A stretch of DNA of 64,000 nucleotides, taken from Micromonospora sp. NBC_01813 (lineage in GTDB: Bacteria; Actinomycetota; Actinomycetes; Mycobacteriales; Micromonosporaceae). The stretch spans positions 5,021,001 through 5,085,000 of the forward strand of contig NZ_CP109067.1 of NCBI RefSeq assembly GCF_035917335.1. Direction: 5' to 3'. Positions 53,922 through 62,148 of the stretch are shown one piece after another. The translations under genes and the position numbers were made by a program. The first letter of the stretch is position 1; every line of letters starts with the position of its first letter. The notes beneath the pieces were generated by a model that was given only the letters and a program-made list of their open reading frames with translations, was not told where the DNA came from and made no database searches.

Positions 53922-54354
53922 TGCGGCTGCGCGACATGAGTTGAGTGACCTCATCCGGGCGATGGCCAGGCAGGACTGGGGCTCGGTTGATCGGCTCCTC
54001 GCCGAGCTCAACCGGCTCGGCTGGGTCGGGGGCAGTCAGACCATCGGAGCGGCGTTCGCGATCGCGGTCAACCGCAGGTTCGGCTCGTCCGACGATCCTC
54101 GGGCAGTTGCCTCCTTCGTGGCCGACACGAGGAAGCGCTACGAGGAAGGCGAGCAGTTCTCCGCCCTGGCGATGGAAGGCATGATCCGAGCGGCCCTCGG
54201 CGAGCCGGACCTGATCGACGACCTCGATGCGGAAACCGCCTTCTCCATGCAGATCGCCGTGCTCGGCACGCTGTTGCAGGACGAAGAGTGGACCGAGGCT
54301 GGGCTGGAGGAGTTCATCCGCAAGGTCGAGGAGACCGCAGCGCAGTACATGTAA
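53911..54354 (+). CDS. Acidic helical protein, family B copy 2
   Basis: A 147-residue protein paralogous to its neighbour: GAAFAIAVNRRFGSSDDPRAVASFVADTRKRYEEG aligns without gaps over about 35 residues with copy 1. GTG 53911 overlaps the end of copy 1 by 11 bp. GC content is back to normal here, so the two copies differ in composition. Last gene of the cluster; the next gene is convergent. Confidence 0.75.
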   Translation: MRRDAAARHELSDLIRAMARQDWGSVDRLLAELNRLGWVGGSQTIGAAFAIAVNRRFGSSDDPRAVASFVADTRKRYEEGEQFSALAMEGMIRAALGEPDLIDDLDAETAFSMQIAVLGTLLQDEEWTEAGLEEFIRKVEETAAQYM

Positions 54355-54390
54355 CTGGCACGGCCTCACCCGAACCTTGGCACCGGAAGG

Positions 54391-56007
54391 TCAGTGGGGC
54401 GGGAGCTTGATCGACATGGCGTGGTGGAACACGTCACGCGGGTCCCAACGCACCTTGACCTGCTGAAGTTTCCGATAGTTTCCCTTGTAGTACAGGGTGT
54501 GCCACGGGACTCCGGATTTGTTCCACTGCGGATCGGTGGTGTCGAGGTCCGGGTAGTTGATGTAGGAGCCGTCGTTCGCGCTGTTCGGGACCGGCACGCC
54601 TCCGGTGTCCTGGTACATCGCGCTGTACCACCGCCGGATCCAGTCCAGGTTCGCCTGCTCGCCGTTCGGGTCGGTCCAGGTGACGGTATAGATCGCTTTC
54701 ATGATGCTGTCCCGCTGGGGCATGGCGGTCGCGTCCGGCGCCACGGTGTTGACCTTGCCGCCGTAGGAGACCAACAGCAGCACGGCGCGCTCGTTGTCAT
54801 GGTCCGTGCTGGTCAGGTAGGTGTAGGCGGTCCCGATCTGCTGGTCAGTGAACCGTTTCCGCAGGTAGGCCGCTTTCGCTTTGAACATCCCCGACTCTTC
54901 GGCCTGGTCCAGCGACCCGGCCTTCACCCCTGCCAGCCACGGCAGCCGATGGGGCGGTTGTACCGTGATCGCGCCCGGGACACTGTCGGTGACCTCCGCG
55001 AGGTAGTCACTCAACAGCTGGTCGGCGTCGGGCGGGCTTCCATCCATCGAGGTCACCATCGCCAACGCGCCAGGGTCGGCACCGTTGTCGCGTCGGGCGA
55101 GCAGCAGCAGGCTGAAGAGACTGGTGTAGCGGGAGTCGGGCGCGCTGTTGCGCTCGTGCCACTCGCCGTAGTTGCGCAGCAGCCGGTGGAACGACTCCTC
55201 GGTGACGTCATGCCAACTCCATACGATCGTCGCGCCGAGCGTCTCGGCGGGTGGCTTCGGCAGCAGGCGGGCGGGATCGTTCCCGGGGGCGCCGGGCGTG
55301 CGCATCCAGTACCGGGTGACCACGCCGAAGTTCCCGCCCCCGCCCCCGGTGTGCGCCCACCACAGGTCCCGGTTCTTGTCGCCCGGCTCGCGGGTCGCGA
55401 CCACCACCCGCGCCCGTCCCGAACGGTCCACCACGACGACTTCCACCGCGTACAGGTAGTCCACCACGGAACCGAACTGGCGGGACAGGGCACCGTAGCC
55501 GCCGCCTTGGATGTGCCCGCCCGCTGCCACGCCGCCACACTGGCCGCCTGGGATCGTGACACCCCAGCCGAGATAGAGCCGCTCGAACACCGTCCACAGG
55601 CTCGCGCCCGGCTCGATCATGAACGCGTTGCGATGCCGGTCGAACGTGACTTGCCGCATCGCGGACAGGTCGATGATCACTTCCGCGCCGTCGCCCACGA
55701 AGTTTTCGTAGCAATGCCCGCCACTGCGCACGGTCACTCGCTTACCCGCACGCACGGCGCCATCCACCGCACGCAGAACCTGTTCGGTCGTCGTGGGCAG
55801 CCGGAACAATTCTGGCCGTGGGAAGAACCGCTCGCTCGTCCGGCGCAACACCAGATCCTCATAGCGAGCATCACCCGGCAGGATCACCGCCGACTCGCGC
55901 GCGCCTTCCTTCGACGTCACCTCCGCAGTCGCTGGACTTCCGATCAGCGCCGCACCTCCCAATGCTGCTGTGCCGGCAATGAATCCACGACGGGTAGAAC
56001 CAGACAT
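54391..56007 (-). CDS. Secreted berberine-bridge-type FAD oxidase, bicovalent flavin
   Basis: A 538-residue exported flavoprotein. Tat signal (STRRGFIAGTAALGGAALIG, ATA cleavage), FAD-binding domain with His98 in RSGGHCYENF and Cys157 in PGGQCGGVAAGGH, the two residues that tether FAD in berberine-bridge and gluco-oligosaccharide oxidases, and C-terminal NYPDLD plus YYKGNYRKLQQVKVRWDP (BBE motif). It likely oxidises a sugar or alcohol with H2O2 release outside the cell. ATG 56007 has AGGTAGGT upstream. No redox partner nearby. Confidence 0.9.
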   Translation of the reverse strand: MSGSTRRGFIAGTAALGGAALIGSPATAEVTSKEGARESAVILPGDARYEDLVLRRTSERFFPRPELFRLPTTTEQVLRAVDGAVRAGKRVTVRSGGHCYENFVGDGAEVIIDLSAMRQVTFDRHRNAFMIEPGASLWTVFERLYLGWGVTIPGGQCGGVAAGGHIQGGGYGALSRQFGSVVDYLYAVEVVVVDRSGRARVVVATREPGDKNRDLWWAHTGGGGGNFGVVTRYWMRTPGAPGNDPARLLPKPPAETLGATIVWSWHDVTEESFHRLLRNYGEWHERNSAPDSRYTSLFSLLLLARRDNGADPGALAMVTSMDGSPPDADQLLSDYLAEVTDSVPGAITVQPPHRLPWLAGVKAGSLDQAEESGMFKAKAAYLRKRFTDQQIGTAYTYLTSTDHDNERAVLLLVSYGGKVNTVAPDATAMPQRDSIMKAIYTVTWTDPNGEQANLDWIRRWYSAMYQDTGGVPVPNSANDGSYINYPDLDTTDPQWNKSGVPWHTLYYKGNYRKLQQVKVRWDPRDVFHHAMSIKLPPH

Positions 56008-56504
56008 CGTTTTACCTACCTGTGTGTCGATGTGCCAAGGAGAGTCTCTGTGGCCACGGAAGAGTGCGTTCCTGCCCGGAAGCAGGAACACCCTCGACGG
56101 TATCGACGGACGCCCAGAAACTCCTCGTCCGAACGCAGGCAGGGGGTACGGCAAACGCAGTAGCCGCACCGGGTCGGCGGTACTGCCGCGAGACGACTGC
56201 TGGCACTCCAGCGAACTTCGCGGGTAGGAGTCCGCGCTGGTAGTGGCTGGTTCGAGCACGGCATCGATACCTGCGCCGCCATGACCAACCGCTGGCTGAG
56301 GAGAACCCGCCGCTCACGGGCCCTCTGTTCCGCAAACGGTCGACTATGGTCGGACTACACCGAGCGCAGTCCTGGCTCGAGGGGAGCCCTATGGACGCTA
56401 CGAGGCAGTTTTAAGGGCCATGTCGCTCCCCTCGTGCCCGAGAGTAGGCCGGGAGGGCTTCCATGCACCGCAGTCGAACCAAGAAAGCCGCTGGGCGATA
56501 GAAA
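56008..56504. other. Intergenic region with a large stem-loop
   Basis: About 500 bp upstream of the FAD oxidase. It holds the oxidase promoter and the hairpin at 56378-56434. Open frames on both strands here look like extensions without start signals; I call no gene. Confidence 0.5.
56378..56434. repeat. 10-bp-arm inverted repeat
   Basis: CGAGGGGAGC ... GCTCCCCTCG with a 37-base loop containing AGTTTTAAGGG. Could fold as an RNA stem-loop or be a binding site. No T tract follows. Confidence 0.6.
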
Positions 56505-56684
56505 ATGCCTCACGAACGGCCCGTTGGCCATCATCGCGTCAAGCTGACCGACATCCCAAAGCGCCAGGAGCAGCGACGACGCGTGCGTCGGCAGATCATC
56601 GCGCAACTGACGGCTGAGAGCATCGAACTGGGCCTCTACGATCTGTACATCGACGACGCGGCGGAAGCTGACGACGGCGGGTGA
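56505..56684 (+). CDS. Possible 59-residue basic/acidic protein
   Basis: ATG 56505 to TGA 56682-56684. MPHERPVGHHRVKLTD then an Arg/Gln-rich helix (KRQEQRRRVRRQIIAQL) and an acidic end (DLYIDDAAEADDGG). Codon use fits the genome, and the stop lies 5 bp from the convergent DUF4180 stop, a natural gene boundary. AAAA rather than a ribosome site precedes the ATG, so it may instead be the tail of a lost larger gene. Confidence 0.4.
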   Translation: MPHERPVGHHRVKLTDIPKRQEQRRRVRRQIIAQLTAESIELGLYDLYIDDAAEADDGG

Positions 56685-56688
56685 CGCT

Positions 56689-57048
56689 TCAGGTGAGGCG
56701 GGCAGCGAGGGCGTCGAGGTCGTCGACGAACCAGATCTGCTTGCCGCGGTTCGACTCGGTGACCAGGTCACGCAGTGCCGTACTGCCTGCTGTGTAGGCC
56801 GCGATGTCGCCGACGATGACCAGCCGCACCCGGTAGTTGACGAACTTCTGCATGATGCCGCCGGCCACCCCGGTCCGCAGGGTGAAGAAGCGTTCGTCGA
56901 GCCGCCCGGCCGGGACAGCGACGATCTCGGCACCAGCGTACGTCGCGCCGATGACGTCCACCGCGTCCTGGTCGGTGGCGATCGACGGTCCGTCCGCGTC
57001 GCAGACCAGCACCGGTACGCCCGCCAGTTCGACGATTTCGTCAGCCAT
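56689..57048 (-). CDS. DUF4180-like protein
   Basis: A 119-residue alpha/beta protein: VPVLVCDADGPSIATDQDAVDVIGATY, VAVPAGRLDERFFTLRTGVAGGIMQKFVNYRVRLVIVGD, and ending WFVDDLDAL. These match DUF4180, a small family often next to transcription regulators and possibly STAS-like. ATG 57048 lies inside the end of the upstream HTH gene (8-bp overlap), so the pair is coupled. Confidence 0.82.
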   Translation of the reverse strand: MADEIVELAGVPVLVCDADGPSIATDQDAVDVIGATYAGAEIVAVPAGRLDERFFTLRTGVAGGIMQKFVNYRVRLVIVGDIAAYTAGSTALRDLVTESNRGKQIWFVDDLDALAARLT

Positions 57049-57508
57049 CGTTCCCCACCCTCTCAGCCGTGCTCGTGTGGAACATGCCGCTTTCCGCCCG
57101 CGTCACCGCATCCACGGTGGACAGGATTTCGGCGACGGCACCCGGGCCGCCGAAGACGATGACCTTGAGCCGGGCCCGCGCCGGGTCGTAGACGGTCTGT
57201 AACCGCAGCGGTGGCTCAGCCGCCATCCCGCTGCCGCTCTGCGAGCCGGCGACCAGCAGGGTGCTCAGCCGATCGGCGTCGACGGCACTGAGCCCGTCGA
57301 TGTCGACGACGGCCGACACGTCGATGCCGGGACGGGCCGCGCCGGCCGGGCGGCCAGTGAAGGAGTCGAGGTCGGCCGCCGCGATCCGGTACTGCTTGCC
57401 GATCCGTACGGCCGGCAGCCGTCCGTCACGGATGTAACCACGCACCGTACGCACGTGCAGGTCAAGCCGCTCCGCGACCTGCTCAACCGACAGCAGAACC
57501 TTACTCAT
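57041..57508 (-). CDS. BldC/excisionase-type HTH regulator with C-terminal domain
   Basis: A 155-residue protein: MerR/excisionase-like helix-turn-helix (LLSVEQVAERLDLHVRTVRGYIRDGRLPAVRIGKQYRIAAADLDSF, residues 5-50) followed by about 100 residues with an RLQTVYDPARARLKVIVFGGP beta block. It probably binds the inverted repeat overlapping its own start and regulates itself and the DUF4180 gene. Confidence 0.85.
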   Translation of the reverse strand: MSKVLLSVEQVAERLDLHVRTVRGYIRDGRLPAVRIGKQYRIAAADLDSFTGRPAGAARPGIDVSAVVDIDGLSAVDADRLSTLLVAGSQSGSGMAAEPPLRLQTVYDPARARLKVIVFGGPGAVAEILSTVDAVTRAESGMFHTSTAERVGNDG

Positions 57509-57510
57509 TG

Positions 57511-57546
57511 TTCCCTATCAGCAGGTAAAAAGGTAATGATAGGGAA
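57511..57546. promoter_or_regulatory. Inverted repeat overlapping the HTH gene's translation start region
   Basis: TTCCCTATCA-16 bp-TGATAGGGAA, perfect 10-bp arms; the spacer has two GGTA blocks. The inner arm holds the AGGGA ribosome site and ends two bases before the ATG at 57508. Autoregulation is likely. Confidence 0.75.
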
Positions 57547-57721
57547 GGATAGCGGAGGCAGGGCCAGCCGACCAGCATCCGGGACCGGCTACCGCCCGCT
57601 ACCCGGGTTTGTCGCACCGGTCCGATACAACTTCTCGCGTACGGATGACCGGTCCCGCAGCGGCCGTCCCCGGTGACGGCTGACGACGGCTGCGCGAAAC
57701 ACCCCCATGGAGGGCAACTCA

Positions 57722-58240
57722 GTGGATGCGGACGACGCCGCCGCCTCGCAGCGGCGCAGCACGGTGCGGGTGGTGCCCGCCGCACGACCCCGCAAGCTGA
57801 CGAAGGTGCCCTTCGTCGAAATGGCCGACGGACGACTACAGGGCGTGGTGTCCAGCGGGTCGGACATCGAGCGGGTGTACGTCTCCTCGATCGCCGCCGG
57901 CACCCACGAGCTGAGCTGCCGGACCAACAACAACCGGCCGTGCGGCGGGTTGAGCAACGGGGTGCCCTGCAACCACATCGCCCTGCTCGCCGAGGAGGCG
58001 ATCGTGCAGTACGGCGCCGAGCAGGTGGTGCGCTTCCTCCGGTTCGACCCCGACATGGAGATCACCATCGGCCACCAGATCGTCTGGATGCTCGATCGCA
58101 ACGTCCAGGTCGCGGCGGTGTCGCCAGCGGCGGCGGTGTTCAGCAGGTTCCTGCGTCACCTGTCCTACCTAGAGCTGCCGGGCAGCGTCGAGGCGCTGCC
58201 CGAGCTGCACTGGTTCCCAGCCGGGGCGGTGGCACGCTGA
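57722..58240 (+). CDS. SWIM-like zinc-finger protein (YehQ-type operon)
   Basis: A 172-residue protein. SCRTNNNRPCGGLSNGVPCNHIALL resembles a SWIM finger (CxC-xn-CxH): the C-N-H half is intact but the first half is C-R-T, so the site is non-canonical or uses the extra Cys of RPCGG. SWIM fingers bind DNA or proteins. GTG 57722 is chosen because GGAGGG lies seven bases upstream; ATG 57707 is inside that region. First gene of the five-gene operon; overlaps the next start (TGATG). In E. coli YehQ the finger is part of a longer protein. Confidence 0.75.
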   Translation: MDADDAAASQRRSTVRVVPAARPRKLTKVPFVEMADGRLQGVVSSGSDIERVYVSSIAAGTHELSCRTNNNRPCGGLSNGVPCNHIALLAEEAIVQYGAEQVVRFLRFDPDMEITIGHQIVWMLDRNVQVAAVSPAAAVFSRFLRHLSYLELPGSVEALPELHWFPAGAVAR

Positions 58241-59649
58241 TGCGCGGGGCACAACTCACCGACCTGCTCGACAACAGCCCGGCGGGGGTGACCGAGGCGC
58301 TCGACGTGGTCGACGGATTCGACCAGGCCCTGGTCGGCGGCCTCAGCCGGCTCGACGCGGAACGTACGGCTGCCCTGGCCGCGCTGGCCGGCGCGGTCGC
58401 GTCCACCCCGCTCGGGTCGGCGCTGGCCGAGACGGTCGACAAGGTGGCCGCCGGCTCGGTCGGCGACGAACACCTGCTCCGGCTGGCCGGCGCCCGGACA
58501 GCGATGGTCGGCGCGGTGCACGACGCGCTGCGCGAGCAGGCCGACACCGCGCTCGGCCGTACCCGGGCGCAGTGGCCGGCCCTGACCACGGCCGCCGGCC
58601 CGGTCGACGGGCGGCTGCTGGCCGCCCGGTCCTGGCTGGCCGAGTTGGCGATCACCGGCTGGCGCAACGTCGACCACGACCTGGTGGCCACCAGCCAGCA
58701 GGCGCTGCACGCGCTGCTCGCCGAGCCGACGTTGCGCCGCGCCGCGGTGCTGCTCGACGGGCTGGCCGCCGAGCTGCACCACAGCAGCCCGGTGGCGACC
58801 ATGGACCGACTGCCGGTGCGCCGTTGGGCCGACCTGTGGGCCCGCGCCATGCTGCTGACCAGCCCCGAAAGCCAGCCGGCGGCACCCGAGCCGGTCTCCG
58901 GGCGGCTGCTGATCCTCGGCGCCGACGTACACGAGCATGCGACCGCCGTACAGCTGCAGGTCCATGCGCTGCTGGAGACGAACGGCGAGCCGACCGGTGA
59001 CAGCGCCCCCCGACTGGTCCGGGTCAGCGTCTCCGCCGCCAAGGTCGACACGATCGTCGGCCCGGTGATCTGGCAGCTGCTCGCCGCCCACCCGGTGCTG
59101 CTGGCCGCGTTGGCCGGCCGGCTCAGCCTGGACGTCACCGATATGCCGCTGCACCCGAGCGGCGACCTGGTGTGGCACGACGGGCAGGCCCGGCCAGGTG
59201 AGCCGGCCGACCCGTTCGCGGTGGCCCGGGTGCAGCTCGGCGAGGCGCTCGCCCCGGCGGTGCCGCCGCTGGACCGGCATCCGGTCTCGATCGCCGAGCC
59301 GGTGCTGCTGGAGGGCTACACCGCCAGCAGCGACGACGCCGGGTTGAGCTTCGACCTCGACGGCACCCGGATCGCGGTCGACGTCGACCGGCTGCCCGGC
59401 TGCGGTCCGCTCACCGCCGACCTGGTCGCCGCCTCGACGGCCTGCCTCGGGCTGCTGCGCTGGGACGACGGCGGATGGTCGGTGCAGCCGACCGGGGTGC
59501 AGGCCACCGTGAAGCGGAAGAAGGTCGCGGTGCACACCGGCGACTGGGCGCAGGGGCCGACCGATCCCAAGATCGCGAAGGCGGTGGCCCGCTCCGGCGA
59601 CACCATCGCGGTGCTGCGCGAACGGGCGGGACGGTTGCTGCGCAAATGA
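58240..59649 (+). CDS. Hypothetical protein of the MoxR/VWA/DUF5682 operon
   Basis: A 469-residue soluble, Leu/Ala-rich helical protein with a beta-containing C-terminus (DDAGLSFDLDGTRIAVDVD). VVDGFDQALVGGLSRLDAERTAALAALAGAV opens the protein. No catalytic motif recognised. It may correspond to the body of YehQ, split from its SWIM finger here. ATG 58240 overlaps the previous stop; its own stop overlaps the VWA start. Confidence 0.72.
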   Translation: MRGAQLTDLLDNSPAGVTEALDVVDGFDQALVGGLSRLDAERTAALAALAGAVASTPLGSALAETVDKVAAGSVGDEHLLRLAGARTAMVGAVHDALREQADTALGRTRAQWPALTTAAGPVDGRLLAARSWLAELAITGWRNVDHDLVATSQQALHALLAEPTLRRAAVLLDGLAAELHHSSPVATMDRLPVRRWADLWARAMLLTSPESQPAAPEPVSGRLLILGADVHEHATAVQLQVHALLETNGEPTGDSAPRLVRVSVSAAKVDTIVGPVIWQLLAAHPVLLAALAGRLSLDVTDMPLHPSGDLVWHDGQARPGEPADPFAVARVQLGEALAPAVPPLDRHPVSIAEPVLLEGYTASSDDAGLSFDLDGTRIAVDVDRLPGCGPLTADLVAASTACLGLLRWDDGGWSVQPTGVQATVKRKKVAVHTGDWAQGPTDPKIAKAVARSGDTIAVLRERAGRLLRK

Positions 59650-61019
59650 CTTCTCCGATGACGAATCATCACGAGAACCGGCGGCAGGTGCTCTACTGGC
59701 GGCTGCTGGCCCGGCTGTTCGACGGCCAGGAGCAGGCCGCGCTGGAACGCAGCAGCATGGCGGTGGTCGACGACATCGGCCTGCCGGCCGCGGTGCTCGA
59801 CCCGTCGGTCTCCGTCGACACCATCGTGCAGCGTTTCCCCGAGCTGGCCGACGAGCTGCCCGGCCTGCTCGCCCCACCAGCGCAGGACGACCCCGCCGGG
59901 TCCGCCGACGACGCGGCGGACCAGGCCGACCGCACAGGCCAGGCCGACACTGCCGGCGACGCGGCGGGCCAGGTCGGAGCCGACGAGGTACGCCGGGCCG
60001 CGCTGGCCTCGAAGCTGCTGCTCAACATCTTCGCCACCGGCACCGGGGACGTGTCAGCCGGTCAGCTCGCCAACTGGCAGGCCGACGCCGCCTGGTACCA
60101 GCGGGCCTGCGGCACCGGCACCGCGCCGGGCCGCCGCGACGGGGTACTCGGCAATATCGAAGGCGACCTGGTGCGCCGGATGCGGCTGCGTGAGGTACTG
60201 GCCGATCCGGCGCTGGCTCGCCAGCTCACCCCGAGCATGTCGCTGATCGAGCAGCTGCTGCGGGACAAGTCGAACCTGTCCGGGGTGGCGTTGGCCAACG
60301 CGAAGGCGTTGATCCGGCGTTTCGTCGACGAGGTCGCCGAGGTGTTGAAGACGCAGGTGCAGCAGACCAGCGTCGGCACCATCGACCGGTCGATCCCGCC
60401 GAAGCGGGTGTTCCGCAACCTCGACCTGAATCGGACCATCTGGAAGAACCTGCCGAACTGGAGCCCGACCGACGAGCGGCTCTACGTCGATCGGCTGTTC
60501 TACAAGCAGACCGCGAAGCGGACCACGCCGGCCCGGCTGATCGTCGTCGTCGACCAGTCCGGGTCGATGGTCGACGCGATGGTCAACTGCACCATTCTGG
60601 CGTCGATCTTCGCCGGCCTACCCAAGGTGGACGTACATCTGGTCGCGTACGACACCCGGGCGTTGGACCTGACGCCGTGGGTGCACGACCCGTTCGAGGT
60701 GCTGCTACGCACCCAGCTCGGCGGCGGCACGGACGGCATGGCCGCGTTGGAACTGGCCCGGCCGAAGATCGTCGACCCACATAACACCGTCATGGTGTGG
60801 ATCTCCGACTTCTACGAGTGGAAGTCGCAGGAGGTCTTCGACGGCCTGCAGGCGGTGCACCGCAGCGGCGCCAAGCTGATCCCGGTCGGCTCGGTCTCCA
60901 GCGGCGGCCAGCAGAGCGTCAACCCGTGGTTCCGCCAGCGTCTCAAGGATCAGGGCACCCCGGTGCTGTCCGGGCACGTCCGCAAACTCGTCTCCGAGCT
61001 CAAGAACTTCCTCAACTAG
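59646..61019 (+). CDS. VWA-domain protein (YehP-like)
   Basis: A 457-residue protein. The C-terminal half is a von Willebrand A domain with MIDAS: DQSGS at Asp303-Ser307, Thr in GGGTDGM, Asp in WISDFYEW. The N-terminal half is helical with an Ala/Asp/Gln-rich low-complexity stretch (about residues 80-115). VWA proteins of this class work with MoxR AAA+ ATPases as metal-dependent adaptors. ATG 59646 overlaps the previous stop (ATGA); 13 bp to the MoxR gene. Confidence 0.88.
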   Translation: MTSPMTNHHENRRQVLYWRLLARLFDGQEQAALERSSMAVVDDIGLPAAVLDPSVSVDTIVQRFPELADELPGLLAPPAQDDPAGSADDAADQADRTGQADTAGDAAGQVGADEVRRAALASKLLLNIFATGTGDVSAGQLANWQADAAWYQRACGTGTAPGRRDGVLGNIEGDLVRRMRLREVLADPALARQLTPSMSLIEQLLRDKSNLSGVALANAKALIRRFVDEVAEVLKTQVQQTSVGTIDRSIPPKRVFRNLDLNRTIWKNLPNWSPTDERLYVDRLFYKQTAKRTTPARLIVVVDQSGSMVDAMVNCTILASIFAGLPKVDVHLVAYDTRALDLTPWVHDPFEVLLRTQLGGGTDGMAALELARPKIVDPHNTVMVWISDFYEWKSQEVFDGLQAVHRSGAKLIPVGSVSSGGQQSVNPWFRQRLKDQGTPVLSGHVRKLVSELKNFLN

Positions 61020-61032
61020 GAGAAACAGCACC

Positions 61033-62148
61033 ATGACCGCAGAAATGCTGCGCGCCCCCGCTGAGATCAAGTACGCCGAGGAGCTCGACTGGCTCGAATC
61101 GGTCGACGACGGCCCGAAGCCGTTCTCGTGGCGGCTCAGCCCCAAGATGGTGCGCCTGTTCATCCTCGGCTCGGAACGCGCCGACGGCCTCGACCGGGAA
61201 ATCCCGCAGAAGTGGTTCGGTGACCGCAGCTTCGTCGAACGCAGCATCGTCACCCTCGCCTCCGACCGCGGCCTGCTGCTGATCGGTGACCCGGGCACCG
61301 GCAAGAGCTGGCTGGCCGAGCTGCTGGCCGCCGCGATCAGCCGCAACTCGACCCTGGTGGTGCAGGGCACCGCCGGCACCACCGAGGACCACATCAAGTA
61401 CTCGTGGAACGTGTCGATGGTCATCGCCAAGGGCCAGTCCCGGCAGTCGATGATCCCGTCGCCGATCATGACGGCGATGGAGCAGGGCGTCATTGGCCGG
61501 TTCGAGGAGCTGACCCGCTCCACCAGCGACGTGCAGGACGCGCTGATCTCGATCCTGTCGGAGAAGTACGTCTCCATCCCGGAGCTCGACTCGGACAACA
61601 TCGTCTTCGCCCAGCCCGGTTTCTCGATCATCGCCACCGCGAACAGCCGCGACCGGGGCGTCAACGACCTGTCGTCGGCGCTCAAGCGACGGTTCAACTT
61701 CGTCCGGATCCCGGTGGTGACGAACAAGCGCAGCGAGGCGGAGATCGTCAAGTTCCGGACCGTCGAGCTGCTGCGTCGCCACCAGATCGAGCTGGAGGTG
61801 CCGCCGACCCTGCTGGACGTGCTGCTGCAGAGCTTCGCGGACCTGCGTACCGCCGCCGCGTCGGCGACCAGCGACGACGAGAAGTTGGAGTCGGCGCTGT
61901 CCACCGCCGAGCAGATCGGGGTGCTGGAGGACGCGATCCTGCACAGTCAGTTCTTCGGTGACCGGACGCTGCGCGCCGAGACCCTGGCCAGCTCGATGGT
62001 CGGTTCGCTGGCCCGGCGCAGCCCGGAGGACCTGGCGATCCTCAACAAGTTCTGGCACGGCGTGATCGAGCCGCGCAGCAAGGCCGACGGCGGCGAATGG
62101 CCGGCCTTCCTCGAAGGCGGCCGGCAGAGCATCGCGACCCTGTCGTGA
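61033..62148 (+). CDS. MoxR-type AAA+ ATPase (YehL-like)
   Basis: A 371-residue AAA+ ATPase: Walker A GDPGTGKS (residues 85-92), Walker B region GVIGRFEELTRST, sensor 1 IATANSR and arginine-finger helix GVNDLSSALKRRFNF. MoxR proteins act as hexameric chaperones that remodel or activate partners held by VWA proteins. AGGAGAAAC precedes the ATG. The stop overlaps the GTG of the DUF5682 gene (GTGA). Confidence 0.92.
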   Translation: MTAEMLRAPAEIKYAEELDWLESVDDGPKPFSWRLSPKMVRLFILGSERADGLDREIPQKWFGDRSFVERSIVTLASDRGLLLIGDPGTGKSWLAELLAAAISRNSTLVVQGTAGTTEDHIKYSWNVSMVIAKGQSRQSMIPSPIMTAMEQGVIGRFEELTRSTSDVQDALISILSEKYVSIPELDSDNIVFAQPGFSIIATANSRDRGVNDLSSALKRRFNFVRIPVVTNKRSEAEIVKFRTVELLRRHQIELEVPPTLLDVLLQSFADLRTAAASATSDDEKLESALSTAEQIGVLEDAILHSQFFGDRTLRAETLASSMVGSLARRSPEDLAILNKFWHGVIEPRSKADGGEWPAFLEGGRQSIATLS

